A DNA stretch of 64,000 bases from Pollutimonas bauzanensis (GTDB taxonomy: Bacteria > Pseudomonadota > Gammaproteobacteria > Burkholderiales > Burkholderiaceae_B): positions 1 through 64,000 of the forward strand of contig NZ_FQXE01000001.1 in NCBI RefSeq assembly GCF_900129885.1, in the 5' to 3' direction. Under the pieces are notes generated by a model, which saw only the letters and a list, made by a program, of their open reading frames with translations, was not told the origin of the DNA and did not search any database. Made by a program: the position numbers and the translations under genes. Shown here in pieces: positions 1-9,596 of the stretch (positions within the stretch are counted from its first letter, which is position 1; each line of letters opens with the position of its first letter).

Positions 1-672
1 CCCCGCGATGGCCGAGTACATGTCCGAGCCCGTGCCGGCAATCACCCGGCAGGTAAAGGTCGAGGCGTTGAATTCGTGCTCGGCATACAGGTTCAGCGAC
101 GTGTGCATGGCGCGCACCCAGTCCTCGCTGGGCGCCGCCCCGTGCAGCAGGTGCAGGAAATGCCCGCCGATGCTGTCGTCATCGGTCTGCACATCGATCA
201 CCCGCCCGTTATGGCTGAAGTGATACCAGTACAGCAGCGCCGAGCCCAGGCTGGCCATGAGCCGGTCGGCGATGTCGCGCGCGTCCGGCGCGTTGTGGTC
301 GTCCTTCTCGGGCAGCATGCAGCCGAGCACCGACACGCTCGTGCGCATCACGTCCATCGGGTGGCTGGCCGCCGGCAGCGCCTCGAGCGCCGTTTGCAGC
401 GCCGCGGGCAGCCCGCGCAGGCTGCGCAGCTTGGCCTTGTAGGCGGCCAGCTCCGCCCTGGTCGGCAGCTTGCCGTGCACCAGCAGGTGGGCCACCTCTT
501 CGAATTCGCAGGTCTCGGCAATGTCCAGAATGTCATAGCCGCGGTAGTGCAGGTCGTTGCCGCTGCGCCCCACGGTGCACAGGGCCGTATTGCCCGCCAC
601 CACCCCCGACAGGGCCACCGATTTCTTGGGCTTGGGGCCCGCCTTGGTCTCTTTGCTGTCGCTAATCGCCAT
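1..672 (-). CDS. prpC: 2-methylcitrate synthase, 3' part outside the window
   Basis: PrpC condenses propionyl-CoA with oxaloacetate in the 2-methylcitrate cycle for propionate use. Reading leftward from an ATG at 672, the protein starts MAISDSKETK and soon reaches GNTALCTVGRSGNDLHYRGY, the typical N-terminus of the citrate/methylcitrate synthase family. The frame stays open to base 1, so about 224 residues are seen and the rest lies outside the window. A good ribosome site (AGGAG) sits 8 nt before the start. It follows prpB by 20 nt and is almost certainly in the same operon. Confidence 0.93.
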   Translation of the reverse strand, partial: MAISDSKETKAGPKPKKSVALSGVVAGNTALCTVGRSGNDLHYRGYDILDIAETCEFEEVAHLLVHGKLPTRAELAAYKAKLRSLRGLPAALQTALEALPAASHPMDVMRTSVSVLGCMLPEKDDHNAPDARDIADRLMASLGSALLYWYHFSHNGRVIDVQTDDDSIGGHFLHLLHGAAPSEDWVRAMHTSLNLYAEHEFNASTFTCRVIAGTGSDMYSAIAG

Positions 673-692
673 GTCTCATGCTCCTGAAAGGA

Positions 693-1598
693 TTATTTCG
701 CCTTGCCTTGCTGAAAAAGCGCATCAAGGCGGGATTCGAACTCGTGGTATCCGATACGGTCGTAGAGCTCTTCGCGGGTCTGCATCATGTCGATGACCTG
801 CTTCTGGTGACCGTCGCGGCGTATGGCCGTATAGACTGTCTCGGCGGCCTTGTTCATGGCGCGGAAAGCCGACAGCGGATAGAGCACCATGCCGACGCCG
901 GCGCTGGCCAGCTCCGGCACGCTGAACAATGGCGTTTGGCCGAACTCGGTGATATTGGCCAGCACCGGCACATTCAATGCCTGGGTGAAGCGCTGGTAAG
1001 TGGCCAGGTCGTACGAGGCTTCGGCAAAAATCGCGTCGGCCCCCGCCTCGACACATGCCAGCGCCCGTTCCAGCGCCGCGTCCACGCCATCCACGGCGAT
1101 CGCATCGGTGCGCGCCACAATGAAAAAGTCGGAATCGGTGCGCGCATCGACCGCCGCCTTGACGCGGTCGGCCATTTCCCGGGTCGTGACGATCTCCTTG
1201 CCGGGACGGTGGCCGCAACGCTTGGCGCCGACCTGGTCTTCAATATGGCAGGCCGCCGCGCCGAACTTGATCAGGCTTTTGATGGTCCGCGCGATGTTGA
1301 AGGCCGACGGCCCGAAACCCGTGTCGATATCCACCATCAGGGGCACATCGCAGACATCCGTAATGCGGCGCACATCGGTGAGCACATCGTCCAGCGTATT
1401 GATGCCCAGATCCGGCAGGCCCAGCGAGCCAGCCGCCACGCCGCCGCCCGAAAGATAGATGGCGCGGTAGCCGGCGCGTTTGGCGAGCAAGGCGTGGTTG
1501 GCATTGATCGCGCCGATGATTTGCAGGGGCTGCTCGGTTTTCAGCGCCTCGCGAAACAATGCGCCTGGCGAACGTGGTTTCAAATTTGAGCTGGACAT
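693..1598 (-). CDS. prpB: Methylisocitrate lyase
   Basis: PrpB splits 2-methylisocitrate into pyruvate and succinate, the last step of the methylcitrate cycle. It belongs to the isocitrate lyase/PEP mutase TIM-barrel family. The family motif KRCGHRPGK is present, and metal-binding acidic residues are seen in DIDTGFG. The length of 301 aa is normal. The ATG at 1598 is chosen over an in-frame TTG at 1637, because the sigma-54 promoter at 1638-1654 would start transcription near 1627, downstream of that TTG. The gene heads a prpBC operon, divergent from prpR. Confidence 0.95.
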   Translation of the reverse strand: MSSSNLKPRSPGALFREALKTEQPLQIIGAINANHALLAKRAGYRAIYLSGGGVAAGSLGLPDLGINTLDDVLTDVRRITDVCDVPLMVDIDTGFGPSAFNIARTIKSLIKFGAAACHIEDQVGAKRCGHRPGKEIVTTREMADRVKAAVDARTDSDFFIVARTDAIAVDGVDAALERALACVEAGADAIFAEASYDLATYQRFTQALNVPVLANITEFGQTPLFSVPELASAGVGMVLYPLSAFRAMNKAAETVYTAIRRDGHQKQVIDMMQTREELYDRIGYHEFESRLDALFQQGKAK

Positions 1599-1637
1599 GG
1601 AGGAATACTCTCGATCTGTGGTCAATATGGGACTCAA

Positions 1638-1654
1638 AGCAATATCGATGCCAA
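1638..1654 (-). promoter_or_regulatory. Sigma-54 (-24/-12) promoter for prpBC
   Basis: Read on the minus strand, the sequence TTGGCATCGATATTGCT matches the RpoN consensus TTGGCACGNNNNTTGC closely, with the invariant GG at -24 and GC at -12 in correct spacing. It lies about 40 nt upstream of the prpB ATG, and the divergent gene encodes a sigma-54 activator. Transcription should begin near 1627. Confidence 0.85.
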
Positions 1655-1761
1655 ATTCATCGCCCTTGCGCCGTTCTGAATATTTTGTTCTCTATCACCT
1701 TGTTTTAGAAAGGAAACTGCCGCGCATAGACCCGGGGACGCGGCGGTTTTCACGAGATAGG

Positions 1762-1801
1762 CGTTTCATTTATGCAATCCATATGTTCCAATCGTTTCAT
1801 T
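1762..1801. promoter_or_regulatory. Candidate PrpR upstream activator sites (direct repeat)
   Basis: The 9-mer CGTTTCATT occurs at 1762-1770 and again at 1793-1801. The 31-bp centre spacing is about three helical turns. The pair lies about 110-160 bp upstream of the sigma-54 promoter, a usual distance for an enhancer-binding protein. That PrpR binds here is inference from position only. Confidence 0.4.
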
Positions 1802-1826
1802 CCTGTTACCCGCCCTGCCCCATATC

Positions 1827-3761
1827 ATGTCTATCCCCCACACTCCCCATACTCCCCCGCTGCGCATCGTGGCCGTCGGCTTCCATGGCCTGCGCACGCT
1901 GCTGGAGGAACTCGCGCCGCATTACCACGCCGCCGCCGAGATACGCATACTGGACAAGGCATATGGCGATGCCGTCGCCGAAATCACGGCAATGCGCAAG
2001 GACGTGGGGATAGACGCCGTCGTGGCGGCGGGATCCAATGGCGGCTTTCTGCGCCAGCATCTGGACCTTCCGGTGATACTCGTCAAAGTGGGCGGCTTCG
2101 ATGTGATGCACGCCTTGACCAAGGCATCGCGCCATTCGCGGCGCATTGCCCTGGTCACCTATGGCGCGGTGCCGCCCGAAATAAAGCATTTCAACGAATT
2201 CTTTTCCCTGGCGCTGGAACTGCGCACTTACCGCGGAGAACAGGAGGCGGAAATCTGCGTGCAGGAATTGCGCAATATGGCGATCGATGTGGTCGTTGCC
2301 CCCGGCCTGGTGGTGGACCTGGCGCGCGCCTACGGCCTGGAGGGCGTATTGCTGTATTCGCAAGGCTCCGTGCGCGAAGCCATGGACGACGCAATAGAAG
2401 TCGCCCGCATCGCGCGCCTGGAATCGGCCAAACGCGAAAGGCTGAACATCATTCTGGGCAAGCTCAAGGACGGTGTCGTCGCCGTCGACCTCGACGAGCG
2501 CATCGAAACCTTGAATCCGCCTATGGAAAGAATACTCGGACAGCCTGCGGAACGGCTTCTGGGCCAGCGCCTGAGCGCCGTGTGCGCCGAGCTGAGCTTG
2601 CGCAACACCCTGCGCTATGCGCAAAACGAGGTAGAACAAGTCCAGCAGGTAAACGGCAAGGCCGTGGTGGCGACCCGCATGTCCATCGTCGAGCAGGGCA
2701 AGCACACCGGCGCGGTCCTGATATGCCAGGACCCCGTGGCCATTCAGCGGCTCGACCGCCATCTGCGCGCGCGCGTCCTGCCGCGTCCCACACCGACCAA
2801 ATATGAACTGAGCCACATCATCGGACAGAGCGCCTCGATCGCACGGGCCAAGGCGCGCGCCGTTACCTGCGCGCAAAGCCAGGCCACGGTCCTTATCATC
2901 GGCGAAAGCGGCACAGGCAAAGAGCTTCTGGCGCAAGGCATACACAACGCCAGTCCGCGCCGCGCCCAGCCGTTCGTCGCAATCAACTGCGCGGCCTTTC
3001 CGGAAGCCCTGCTGGAGAGCGAGCTGTTCGGCTATGTGGAAGGCGCATTCACAGGGTCGAGCCGCGGCGGAAAAATCGGCCTGTTCGAGGCGGCGCATAC
3101 CGGCAGCATTTTCCTGGACGAAATCGGCGAAATGCCCTTGTCGCTGCAGACCCGGCTGCTGCGGGTGCTGCAGGAAAAGGAAGTCCTGCGCATCGGCGCA
3201 ACCGAACCCACCCCCGTCGACGTAAGGGTGATAGCGGCCACCCACCGCGACTTGGGCGCCCGCGCGCTTGCCGGCGAATTCCGCAGCGACTTGTACTATC
3301 GCCTCAACATCCTGCTGATTGCCCTGCCCCCGCTGCGCGAGCGCCGCGAGGACCTGCCTCTGCTGGCCATGCATCTAAAAGAAAAGATCGCGCAGCGCCT
3401 GAATCAAAAAAACCCCGCCGACAATACCATCATCGACGCCATCGCCGAGGCGGCAAAACATTACTCTTGGCCCGGCAACGTGCGCGAACTCGAGAATCTG
3501 ATCGAGCGCGCCATGGTGTTCCACGACCCGCAGCTGCGCGAACATCATGTGACTCTGGCGGAACTGAAAGATATCGCGCCCGAACTATTCGTGGACGGCC
3601 CGCATGCGCCGGAGGCCAGGCTGCGCGATAGCCGCGACGACGCGGAGCTGCGGCACATATGCGCCGTGCTGCAGGATTGCCAGGGAGACCGCGCCCGCGC
3701 CGCCGCAAGACTGAACATCAGCCGCAGCACGCTCTGGCGCAAACTGAAGCGGGCGGGCTGA
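1827..3761 (+). CDS. prpR: Propionate catabolism sigma-54 activator PrpR
   Basis: PrpR activates the prp genes with RpoN in response to 2-methylcitrate. This 644-aa protein has the PrpR N-terminal sensor domain (about residues 12-195), a PAS-like stretch (about 205-310), a sigma-54 AAA+ domain and a C-terminal Fis-type helix-turn-helix (about 610-644). The AAA+ domain has Walker A GESGTGKE at 359-366 and the sigma-54-contact loop GAFTGS at 406-411, so it should be an active enhancer-binding protein. It is transcribed away from prpBC and shares its upstream region. No strong ribosome site precedes the ATG. Confidence 0.95.
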   Translation: MSIPHTPHTPPLRIVAVGFHGLRTLLEELAPHYHAAAEIRILDKAYGDAVAEITAMRKDVGIDAVVAAGSNGGFLRQHLDLPVILVKVGGFDVMHALTKASRHSRRIALVTYGAVPPEIKHFNEFFSLALELRTYRGEQEAEICVQELRNMAIDVVVAPGLVVDLARAYGLEGVLLYSQGSVREAMDDAIEVARIARLESAKRERLNIILGKLKDGVVAVDLDERIETLNPPMERILGQPAERLLGQRLSAVCAELSLRNTLRYAQNEVEQVQQVNGKAVVATRMSIVEQGKHTGAVLICQDPVAIQRLDRHLRARVLPRPTPTKYELSHIIGQSASIARAKARAVTCAQSQATVLIIGESGTGKELLAQGIHNASPRRAQPFVAINCAAFPEALLESELFGYVEGAFTGSSRGGKIGLFEAAHTGSIFLDEIGEMPLSLQTRLLRVLQEKEVLRIGATEPTPVDVRVIAATHRDLGARALAGEFRSDLYYRLNILLIALPPLRERREDLPLLAMHLKEKIAQRLNQKNPADNTIIDAIAEAAKHYSWPGNVRELENLIERAMVFHDPQLREHHVTLAELKDIAPELFVDGPHAPEARLRDSRDDAELRHICAVLQDCQGDRARAAARLNISRSTLWRKLKRAG

Positions 3762-3780
3762 CCGTTGTCAGGGACTGCCC

Positions 3781-4197
3781 TCAGCCAGCGGGCGAATTCC
3801 AGCTCAGCGAGCCCTGCAGCGCGGTCATGGATTCCAGCGGCGCGCTGCGGCGGAAGGCCGTCGGCGACATTCCCACGTGCTCGCGGAAAGCGGTGGAAAA
3901 ATTGGCGGCATTGGAAAACCCCAGCGCCTCGGCGATCGCCTGGATGCCAAGCGAACTCTGCGCCAGCAATCGCTGCGCCGTGCGCATCCGCTCGGCGCGC
4001 ACGAACTCGGCCACCGATACGCCCAGACGCTGGCGAAAAGCCGCAGAAATCCGCTTCTTGCTCACGCCCAGGGCCCGGGCCAGCTCATCGAGACGGGCGG
4101 GCTCTGCCAGGCGAGTGGAAATATATTGCTTGACGGCCCGAATCAGTATCTGATCGCCGGGCTCGTCAAGACCGTAAGAAATTGGAGCGGTAGGCAT
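3781..4197 (-). CDS. Short AraC-family transcription factor
   Basis: The 138-aa product consists almost only of the double helix-turn-helix DNA-binding domain of AraC/XylS regulators. The second motif reads ALGFSNAANFSTAFREHVG. The usual N-terminal ligand-binding domain (about 150-180 aa) is missing, so it is either a naturally short regulator of the MarA/SoxS kind or a truncated gene. The ATG at 4197 is preferred. The frame is open 53 codons further up, but that part has no regulator-like sequence. It ends 19 bp from prpR in convergent orientation. The target is unknown. Confidence 0.7.
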   Translation of the reverse strand: MPTAPISYGLDEPGDQILIRAVKQYISTRLAEPARLDELARALGVSKKRISAAFRQRLGVSVAEFVRAERMRTAQRLLAQSSLGIQAIAEALGFSNAANFSTAFREHVGMSPTAFRRSAPLESMTALQGSLSWNSPAG

Positions 4198-4300
4198 AGG
4201 GCTGGACAACCAAAAGCGCCCGGACGACGCGGACGCAACAATGTTAACGCCATCAACCTTAAGTTCGCCCTGGAGTTTTGTCCAACCTTTTGGCCGTTTC

Positions 4301-4699
4301 TTAACCGTTATTGACGCTTTGTTCCAGCGCGCCGGACAGCATGTCCCGTATTGCATTCAGGTCGTTGCGCAAACCCTGCAATTCAGCACCCGAAAGACGG
4401 ACGGCGGCGTCCTGGTCGTGCGGAATATCGTGCGTATCGCCAAGGCGATTGCGCGCGCCGCTGATGGTGAAGCCTTGCTCGTAGAGCAAGTCGCGTATGC
4501 GGCGTATCAGCAGCACCTCGTGGTGCTGGTAATAACGGCGGTTGCCACGGCGTTTTACGGGTTTCAGTTGCGTGAATTCCTGTTCCCAATAGCGTAATAC
4601 ATGGGGTTTTACGCAACACAAATCGCTAACCTCGCCTATCGTGAAGTAACGCTTGGCAGGAATCGGAGGCAGGGTGACAGGATTTTCGCTAGGGCTCAT
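4301..4699 (-). CDS. MerR-family regulator next to ihfA
   Basis: The 132-aa protein has an N-terminal MerR-type winged helix. Residues 17-60 contain RYFTIGEVSDLCCVKPHVLRY and then the wing RRGNRRYY. A short helical tail without metal-binding cysteines follows. Many beta- and gammaproteobacteria carry such a gene directly after ihfA in the pheST-ihfA cluster, and its target is generally unknown. It follows ihfA by 81 bp. A strong GC-rich inverted repeat (4757-4774) and a possible -35 element (TTGACT on the minus strand) sit in the gap, so it may also have its own promoter. Confidence 0.85.
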   Translation of the reverse strand: MSPSENPVTLPPIPAKRYFTIGEVSDLCCVKPHVLRYWEQEFTQLKPVKRRGNRRYYQHHEVLLIRRIRDLLYEQGFTISGARNRLGDTHDIPHDQDAAVRLSGAELQGLRNDLNAIRDMLSGALEQSVNNG

Positions 4700-4780
4700 G
4701 GGCGGATGGGGGGCCGATTAATAGACGATACGTATTCGTAAAAGCGAGTCAAGCATGGCCGCGCCAGCGCGGCCAGGGCT

Positions 4781-5101
4781 TCACTCCGGATTGGCGGCGG
4801 CTTTGCCGCCCTGCTCGACCACGCCCTTGAGCTTCTGGCTGGCGTGGAAGGTCACCACCCTGCGCGCGGCGATGGGAATGACCTCGCCGGTCTTGGGGTT
4901 GCGCCCCGGGCGCGGCGGTTTGTCGCGCACCTGGAAATTGCCGAATCCGGACAGCTTGACCTCGACGCCGCGCGCGAGCGACTCGCGGATTTCCTCGAAA
5001 AAGGTATCGACGATATCCTTGGCTTCGCGTTTGTTCAGGCCCACGCGGTCAAACAGCAGCTCGGCAAGCTCGGCCTTGGTCAGGGTGCGGTCCGTATTCA
5101 T
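4781..5101 (-). CDS. ihfA: Integration host factor alpha subunit
   Basis: IhfA pairs with IhfB to bend DNA in recombination, replication and sigma-54 transcription. The 106-aa protein shows the HU/IHF fold: the N-terminal dimer helices ([12 protein letters not shown]), the core [22 protein letters not shown] and the beta-arm with the DNA-intercalating proline region. It lies 14 bp downstream of pheT, the conserved proteobacterial order. It is likely cotranscribed with pheST. IHF could also assist the two sigma-54 promoters predicted in this window. Confidence 0.95.
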   Translation of the reverse strand: MNTDRTLTKAELAELLFDRVGLNKREAKDIVDTFFEEIRESLARGVEVKLSGFGNFQVRDKPPRPGRNPKTGEVIPIAARRVVTFHASQKLKGVVEQGGKAAANPE

Positions 5102-5115
5102 TATGTCTGTACTCC

Positions 5116-7524
5116 TTAGGCGCGCTGGCGCACGCCATGCTCGCTAACTAGCGCCTGCAGCAGGCAATCGATGCACTGTTCCACCGTGGCATCGTCGAGT
5201 GTGGAATCGCGCCCTTGCAGCCAGAAGCGAAAGGCCAGGCTATTTTCCGCGGTTTGCGCCGATTTGTCGCGCCACACATCAAACAGTTTAATATCTTTGA
5301 CGATGCCAAGAGTAGCATTAGATGCAATCGTGTGGGTAAGTGTATTCAACAAATCCTGATACGATGCGTCCGCGCCGGCCCACACCGCCAGGTCGCGTAT
5401 CACGACCGGCTGGCGCGACAATTCCGCGGGCGCCGGCATTTCGTTGACCGAAATCGCCGCCACGTCGATTTCAAATACCACGGGCGCGTGCGCCAGGTCG
5501 CTTTGCTGGGCCCAGCGAGGGTGGATTTCCCCTATCCAGCCTACCGCCACGCCGTCCAGCTCCAGCCGGCCCGAACGGCCGGGATGCAAGGCCGGATGGC
5601 TGGCGGGAAGGCATATCAATTTGCTCGCCTGCGCGCCGAGCAAGGTTTCGAGGTCCTTCTTGACATCATAGAAATCCACCTGGCGCACCGGCACGCCCCA
5701 CTGCTCCTCGAACGCAGGCCCCCACGCGGCGCCCGACAAATACTGCGGCTGGCGCACGCCGGCCACCGTCAGGTCGCCATCAGGCACGCTGGCATCACGC
5801 ATGAACACCCGGCCCAGCTCGAACACCCGCACCCGGCCCTGCTTGCGGTTGGCGTTATGGACAATATTGGCCAGCAGGCCGCCGATAAGGCTGGAACGCA
5901 TGACCGCCAATTGGCTGGCAATAGGATTGAGCAGCCGGATGGGGTCGGCATTGCCCGCGTAGTCGCGTTCCCAGGCCTCTTCCACAAAAGCGAAATTGAT
6001 GACTTCCTGGTAATCCAGGCTGGCCATGCGTTCGCGCAGCGCATGGGGCCCGCGCAGCGCTTCAGGCGCGGTATGCATTTGGGCGCGGGCGATAGGCGGC
6101 AGGTCGGGAATGCGCTCAAAGCCGTAAATGCGCGCCACTTCCTCGATCAAGTCTTCTTCTATGAACAGGTCGAAGCGGTACGATGGCGGCGTTACGATGA
6201 AAACATTATCCCGCAACTGGAAGGGCAGGCCCAGGCGCGTGAAGATCTGTTCGACCTCCTGGCGCGATACCGGCACGCCCAGGACCCGATGGCAGCGATC
6301 CAGCCGCATGCTTACCGGCGCGCGGGCCGGCAGCTCCAGCACCTGGTCGTCGAGCGGGCCGGCCTGTCCGCCACAGATGTCGATCAGCAGGCGCGTCATG
6401 AATTCCAGATGCTCGGTGATCGATTCGAAGTCGACGCCGCGCTCGAACCGATGGCTGGCTTCGGAGCTGAACTTGTAGCGGCGCGCCCGGCCCATGATGG
6501 CTTGCGGCCACCAGAAGGCCCCTTCCAGGTAGATATCAGTCGTATCCAGCGTCACCGCCGTGGCCGCCCCGCCCATGATGCCGGCCAGGCTTTCCACGAT
6601 CCCGCCGGCGGCGATGACGCCGACATCCGCGGCAAGCTCCACCGTCTGGCCATTGAGCAGTTCGAGCGTTTCGCCGGGCTTGCCCCAGCGCACCGTCAGG
6701 CCGCCCTGTATTCTCTGCAGGTCGAACACGTGGGTCGGGCGGCCCAGTTCGAGCATGACATAGTTGGAAATATCGACCAGAGCGGAAATCGAGCGCTGGC
6801 CGGCGCGCTCCAGGCGCGTCTTCATCCAGGCGGGAGTTGCGGCCCTGGCATTCACGCCGCGTATCACGCGCCCGGCAAAACGGCCGCAAAGGTCGGGCGC
6901 CGCCACCGCGACGGGAAGGCGATCGTCCAGCGTCGCGGCCACCGGCGCGAAAGCCGGCAGCGTCAGCGCCGCGCCGGTCAGGGCCGCCACTTCGCGCGCA
7001 ACACCGAGTATCGACAGGCAATCGGCGCGGTTGGGCGTCAATTTCAGGGTGAACAGCATGTCGTCCAGGTCCAGCGCCTCGCGCAGCGACATGCCGACGA
7101 CAGCATCGGCGTCGAGCGCCAGCAGGCCCGCATGGTCTTGCGACAAACCGAGCTCGCGCGCCGAACACAGCATGCCGGCCGATTCGACGCCGCGCATCGT
7201 GGCGGTGCCGATTATCATGCCGCCAGGCAATTGCGCCCCGACGCGGGCCAGCGGAACCTTGATGCCGGCCGCCGCGTTGGGCGCCCCGCAAACGATCTGC
7301 AGCGGCGCGCCCGAACCGTCATCCACCTGGCACACCCGCAGCTTGTCGGCATTCGGGTGCGGCGCCACTTCAATGATGCGGGCCACCACGATGCCGCTGA
7401 ACGGCGGCGCCGCCGGAGCCGTTTCTTCGACCTCCAGGCCCGCCATCGTCAACTGATGCGACAAGGCATCCGTATCGAGGTCGGGATTGACAAAAGCGCG
7501 CAGCCAGGACTCGGGGAATTGCAT
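5116..7524 (-). CDS. pheT: Phenylalanyl-tRNA synthetase beta subunit
   Basis: PheT is the large subunit of the (alpha-beta)2 enzyme that charges tRNA-Phe, and it carries the editing site. The 802-aa length is typical. Visible parts are the N-terminal tRNA-binding OB domain (about 40-150; [20 protein letters not shown]), the B3/B4 editing region, the B5 domain, the catalytic-like core and the C-terminal anticodon-binding domain with [15 protein letters not shown]. It lies 116 bp downstream of pheS and 14 bp upstream of ihfA. Confidence 0.97.
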   Translation of the reverse strand: MQFPESWLRAFVNPDLDTDALSHQLTMAGLEVEETAPAAPPFSGIVVARIIEVAPHPNADKLRVCQVDDGSGAPLQIVCGAPNAAAGIKVPLARVGAQLPGGMIIGTATMRGVESAGMLCSARELGLSQDHAGLLALDADAVVGMSLREALDLDDMLFTLKLTPNRADCLSILGVAREVAALTGAALTLPAFAPVAATLDDRLPVAVAAPDLCGRFAGRVIRGVNARAATPAWMKTRLERAGQRSISALVDISNYVMLELGRPTHVFDLQRIQGGLTVRWGKPGETLELLNGQTVELAADVGVIAAGGIVESLAGIMGGAATAVTLDTTDIYLEGAFWWPQAIMGRARRYKFSSEASHRFERGVDFESITEHLEFMTRLLIDICGGQAGPLDDQVLELPARAPVSMRLDRCHRVLGVPVSRQEVEQIFTRLGLPFQLRDNVFIVTPPSYRFDLFIEEDLIEEVARIYGFERIPDLPPIARAQMHTAPEALRGPHALRERMASLDYQEVINFAFVEEAWERDYAGNADPIRLLNPIASQLAVMRSSLIGGLLANIVHNANRKQGRVRVFELGRVFMRDASVPDGDLTVAGVRQPQYLSGAAWGPAFEEQWGVPVRQVDFYDVKKDLETLLGAQASKLICLPASHPALHPGRSGRLELDGVAVGWIGEIHPRWAQQSDLAHAPVVFEIDVAAISVNEMPAPAELSRQPVVIRDLAVWAGADASYQDLLNTLTHTIASNATLGIVKDIKLFDVWRDKSAQTAENSLAFRFWLQGRDSTLDDATVEQCIDCLLQALVSEHGVRQRA

Positions 7525-7640
7525 AAGAGACTCGTTGGATTCGTTTAACTACTGCAAGGACTTAACAGCGGGATTGTAAGCATGCACTGACCTGCAATCC
7601 AGCGCGAAAACCAGGCATGCCAAATGGCGCAGCCGGGAAG

Positions 7641-8663
7641 CTAGCGGTTGAACTGGCGCAAGAAGCGCAGGTCGCCTTCGAAGAACTGGCGCAGATCGTT
7701 GACGCCGTAGCGCAGCATGGTCAGGCGTTCCAGGCCGGAGCCGAAGGCGAAGCCGATATAGCGCTCGGGGTCCAGCCCGTAGTTGCGCACCACCTCGGGA
7801 TGCACCTGCCCCGAACCGGAAATCTCCAGCCATTTGCCCTGATTGGGTCCCGAGGTGAACATCATGTCGATTTCGGCCGAGGGCTCGGTGAAAGGGAAGA
7901 ATGACGGGCGGAAGCGCACCGAGAGATCGTCGGTCTCGAAGAATGCCCGCAGGAAATCGGTGTAGACGCCCTTGAGATCGGCGAAAGAAATATCTTCGGC
8001 GATCCACAAGCCTTCGACCTGATGGAACATCGGGGAATGGGTGGCGTCGCTGTCGACCCGGTAAGTGCGCCCGGGGGCGATCACCTTGATCGGCGGCTTG
8101 TGCATGCGCGCGTAGCGCACCTGCATGGGGCTGGTATGGGTGCGCAGCAGCAAGGGCAAGCCTTGCGCATCCTGCATGTCGACGTAGAAGGTATCCTGCA
8201 TGGAGCGCGCGGGATGGTTTTCCGGATTGTTCAGGGCGGTGAAGTTGGTCCAGTCGTTTTCGATTTCCGGGCCGTCCGCCACGTCGAAACCGATGGAACG
8301 GAAAATCGCTTCGACCCGCTGCCAGGTCTGGATGACGGGATGGATGCCGCCAAACCCCCTGCCCCGTCCCGGCAGGCTGACATCTATCGTTTCCAATGCC
8401 AGGCGCTTGTCCAGCTCGGCCTGCGCCATTTCGGCGCGGCGCGCGTTGAGCAGGCCTTCGATATGCTGCTTCAGTTGATTGATGCGCGCGCCTTGCGCCT
8501 TTTTCTGCTCGGGGTCGAGCTGCGCCAGCCCCTTGAGCATGGCGGTCAGGGCGCCCTGCTTGCCCAGAAACCTGGCCTTGGCGTTTTCCAGCGCCGCCGC
8601 ATCGGCAGCTTGGGCAAATTGTTCTTTTGCCTGAACAATCAGGTCATCAACCGGAGGAGTCAT
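7641..8663 (-). CDS. pheS: Phenylalanyl-tRNA synthetase alpha subunit
   Basis: PheS is the catalytic subunit of phenylalanyl-tRNA synthetase. The 340-aa protein has an N-terminal coiled coil (about 1-90) and a class II core with [20 protein letters not shown] and the C-terminal motif 3 [17 protein letters not shown]. The frame is open another 99 codons upstream, but that stretch runs through rplT on the same strand. The ATG at 8663, with GGAAAAG before it, matches the family N-terminus. It sits 70 bp after rplT. Confidence 0.97.
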   Translation of the reverse strand: MTPPVDDLIVQAKEQFAQAADAAALENAKARFLGKQGALTAMLKGLAQLDPEQKKAQGARINQLKQHIEGLLNARRAEMAQAELDKRLALETIDVSLPGRGRGFGGIHPVIQTWQRVEAIFRSIGFDVADGPEIENDWTNFTALNNPENHPARSMQDTFYVDMQDAQGLPLLLRTHTSPMQVRYARMHKPPIKVIAPGRTYRVDSDATHSPMFHQVEGLWIAEDISFADLKGVYTDFLRAFFETDDLSVRFRPSFFPFTEPSAEIDMMFTSGPNQGKWLEISGSGQVHPEVVRNYGLDPERYIGFAFGSGLERLTMLRYGVNDLRQFFEGDLRFLRQFNR

Positions 8664-8733
8664 AGTGTCGCTTTTCCAAATACAAACGGAGCCCACTTGA
8701 GCCCCGTTTGCAGCAATACAGAATCGAAATCGA

Positions 8734-9093
8734 TCAGGCAGCCAAGGCAGATTGTGCTTGGGCAACCACCGCGGCAAAGCCGGCTTTATCGTTGACGGCC
8801 ATATCGGCCAGTACTTTGCGATCCAGTTCGATCGAGGCTTTTTTCGTGCCAGCGATGAACACGCTGTACGACACACCCAATTCACGGCAAGCCGCGTTGA
8901 TACGGGTGATCCAGAGGGCGCGGAAAGTGCGCTTCTTGTTGCGACGATCGCGATAGGCATATTGCCCAGCTTTCATTACCGCCTGTTTGGCGATACGGAA
9001 TACATTACCGCGGCGACCGCGATAACCTTTAGCTGCTTTAATAACTTTTTTGTGACGAGCACGGGCAGTTACGCCGCGTTTTACGCGTGGCAT
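8734..9093 (-). CDS. rplT: 50S ribosomal protein L20
   Basis: L20 is needed for early 50S assembly and, in many bacteria, represses its own operon by binding the leader mRNA. The 119-aa product starts [20 protein letters not shown] and matches the family throughout its normal length, with a basic N-terminal extension and a globular C-terminal half. It is 19 bp downstream of rpmI. In this genome the pair is not directly after infC. Confidence 0.98.
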   Translation of the reverse strand: MPRVKRGVTARARHKKVIKAAKGYRGRRGNVFRIAKQAVMKAGQYAYRDRRNKKRTFRALWITRINAACRELGVSYSVFIAGTKKASIELDRKVLADMAVNDKAGFAAVVAQAQSALAA

Positions 9094-9112
9094 GGTATGA
9101 GATCTCCGTTAA

Positions 9113-9310
9113 TCAAGCGAAAGGCAACATTGCCTTGACCGAGGCGACATCAGACTTGTGCACCGCGGTTGAGCCGCGCAACTGGCGCTTGCTCTTGGTT
9201 GTTTTCTTGGTGAGGATGTGGCGCTTGAACGCCTGGCCCCGCTTGATAGACCCGCTACCACGAACCTTAAAGCGCTTGGCAGCGCCTTTCTTGGTTTTCA
9301 TCTTAGGCAT
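9113..9310 (-). CDS. rpmI: 50S ribosomal protein L35
   Basis: L35 is a small structural protein of the large subunit. The 65-aa product begins [20 protein letters not shown], the conserved L35 start. The open frame runs 25 codons further up, but that part overlaps the hairpin leader and is not conserved sequence. In relatives rpmI usually follows infC directly. Here comM lies upstream, and a separate promoter is seen at 9463-9492. Confidence 0.97.
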   Translation of the reverse strand: MPKMKTKKGAAKRFKVRGSGSIKRGQAFKRHILTKKTTKSKRQLRGSTAVHKSDVASVKAMLPFA

Positions 9311-9342
9311 GATGTAACTCTGTTGTTTATGAATGTAGGTGA

Positions 9343-9419
9343 CCGCCAAACCAAACTGGCGGTGCTTGCATGACCCAGCAATCACTTATTGGGGGGCGCC
9401 CTGGAATGGTTTCCTGGGC
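9343..9419 (-). promoter_or_regulatory. Structured mRNA leader of rpmI-rplT
   Basis: Two hairpins lie in the roughly 145-nt leader. One is at 9343-9362 (CCGCCA stem with an 8-nt loop). The other is at 9398-9419, with stem GCCC and GGAA separated by one A-A mismatch, closing on ACCA. No T-run follows, so these are not simple terminators. The position suggests an L20/L35 autoregulatory leader. Binding by L20 is inferred only. Confidence 0.45.
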
Positions 9420-9462
9420 TTAATCTTCTTGATCTTTCCCAAAATAGCTGGAAAAGCCCTTG

Positions 9463-9492
9463 ATTATACGATGCTTTCAAAGCTGCTGTCCA
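9463..9492 (-). promoter_or_regulatory. Sigma-70 promoter for rpmI-rplT-pheST-ihfA
   Basis: On the minus strand a -35 TGGACA (9492-9487) is followed by an 18-bp spacer and a perfect -10 TATAAT (9468-9463). Transcription would start near 9456, about 145 nt before rpmI. This promoter can explain expression of the cluster after its separation from infC. Confidence 0.7.
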
Positions 9493-9596
9493 GATGTGCC
9501 GCTAAACGCGTTGGGGCAGGCCCTCGCTTGACTTTGGGCGGCGCCGCGCCCGGATGGGGAACCTGGTCCAGGGCAATGCGGGCGATGAGAGTCCCC

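Noticed and set aside
1806-3374. 522-codon open frame opposite prpR
   Set aside because: Low-complexity His/Gln/Arg composition, fully inside prpR on the other strand.
5215-7548. 777-codon open frame on the plus strand opposite pheT
   Set aside because: It mirrors pheT over its full length, is rich in His, Arg and Gln, and shows no domain. It arises from the high GC content of the real gene.
8664-8960. 99-codon upstream extension of pheS
   Set aside because: It runs through rplT in another frame of the same strand and is not part of the PheS family. ATG 8663 fits.
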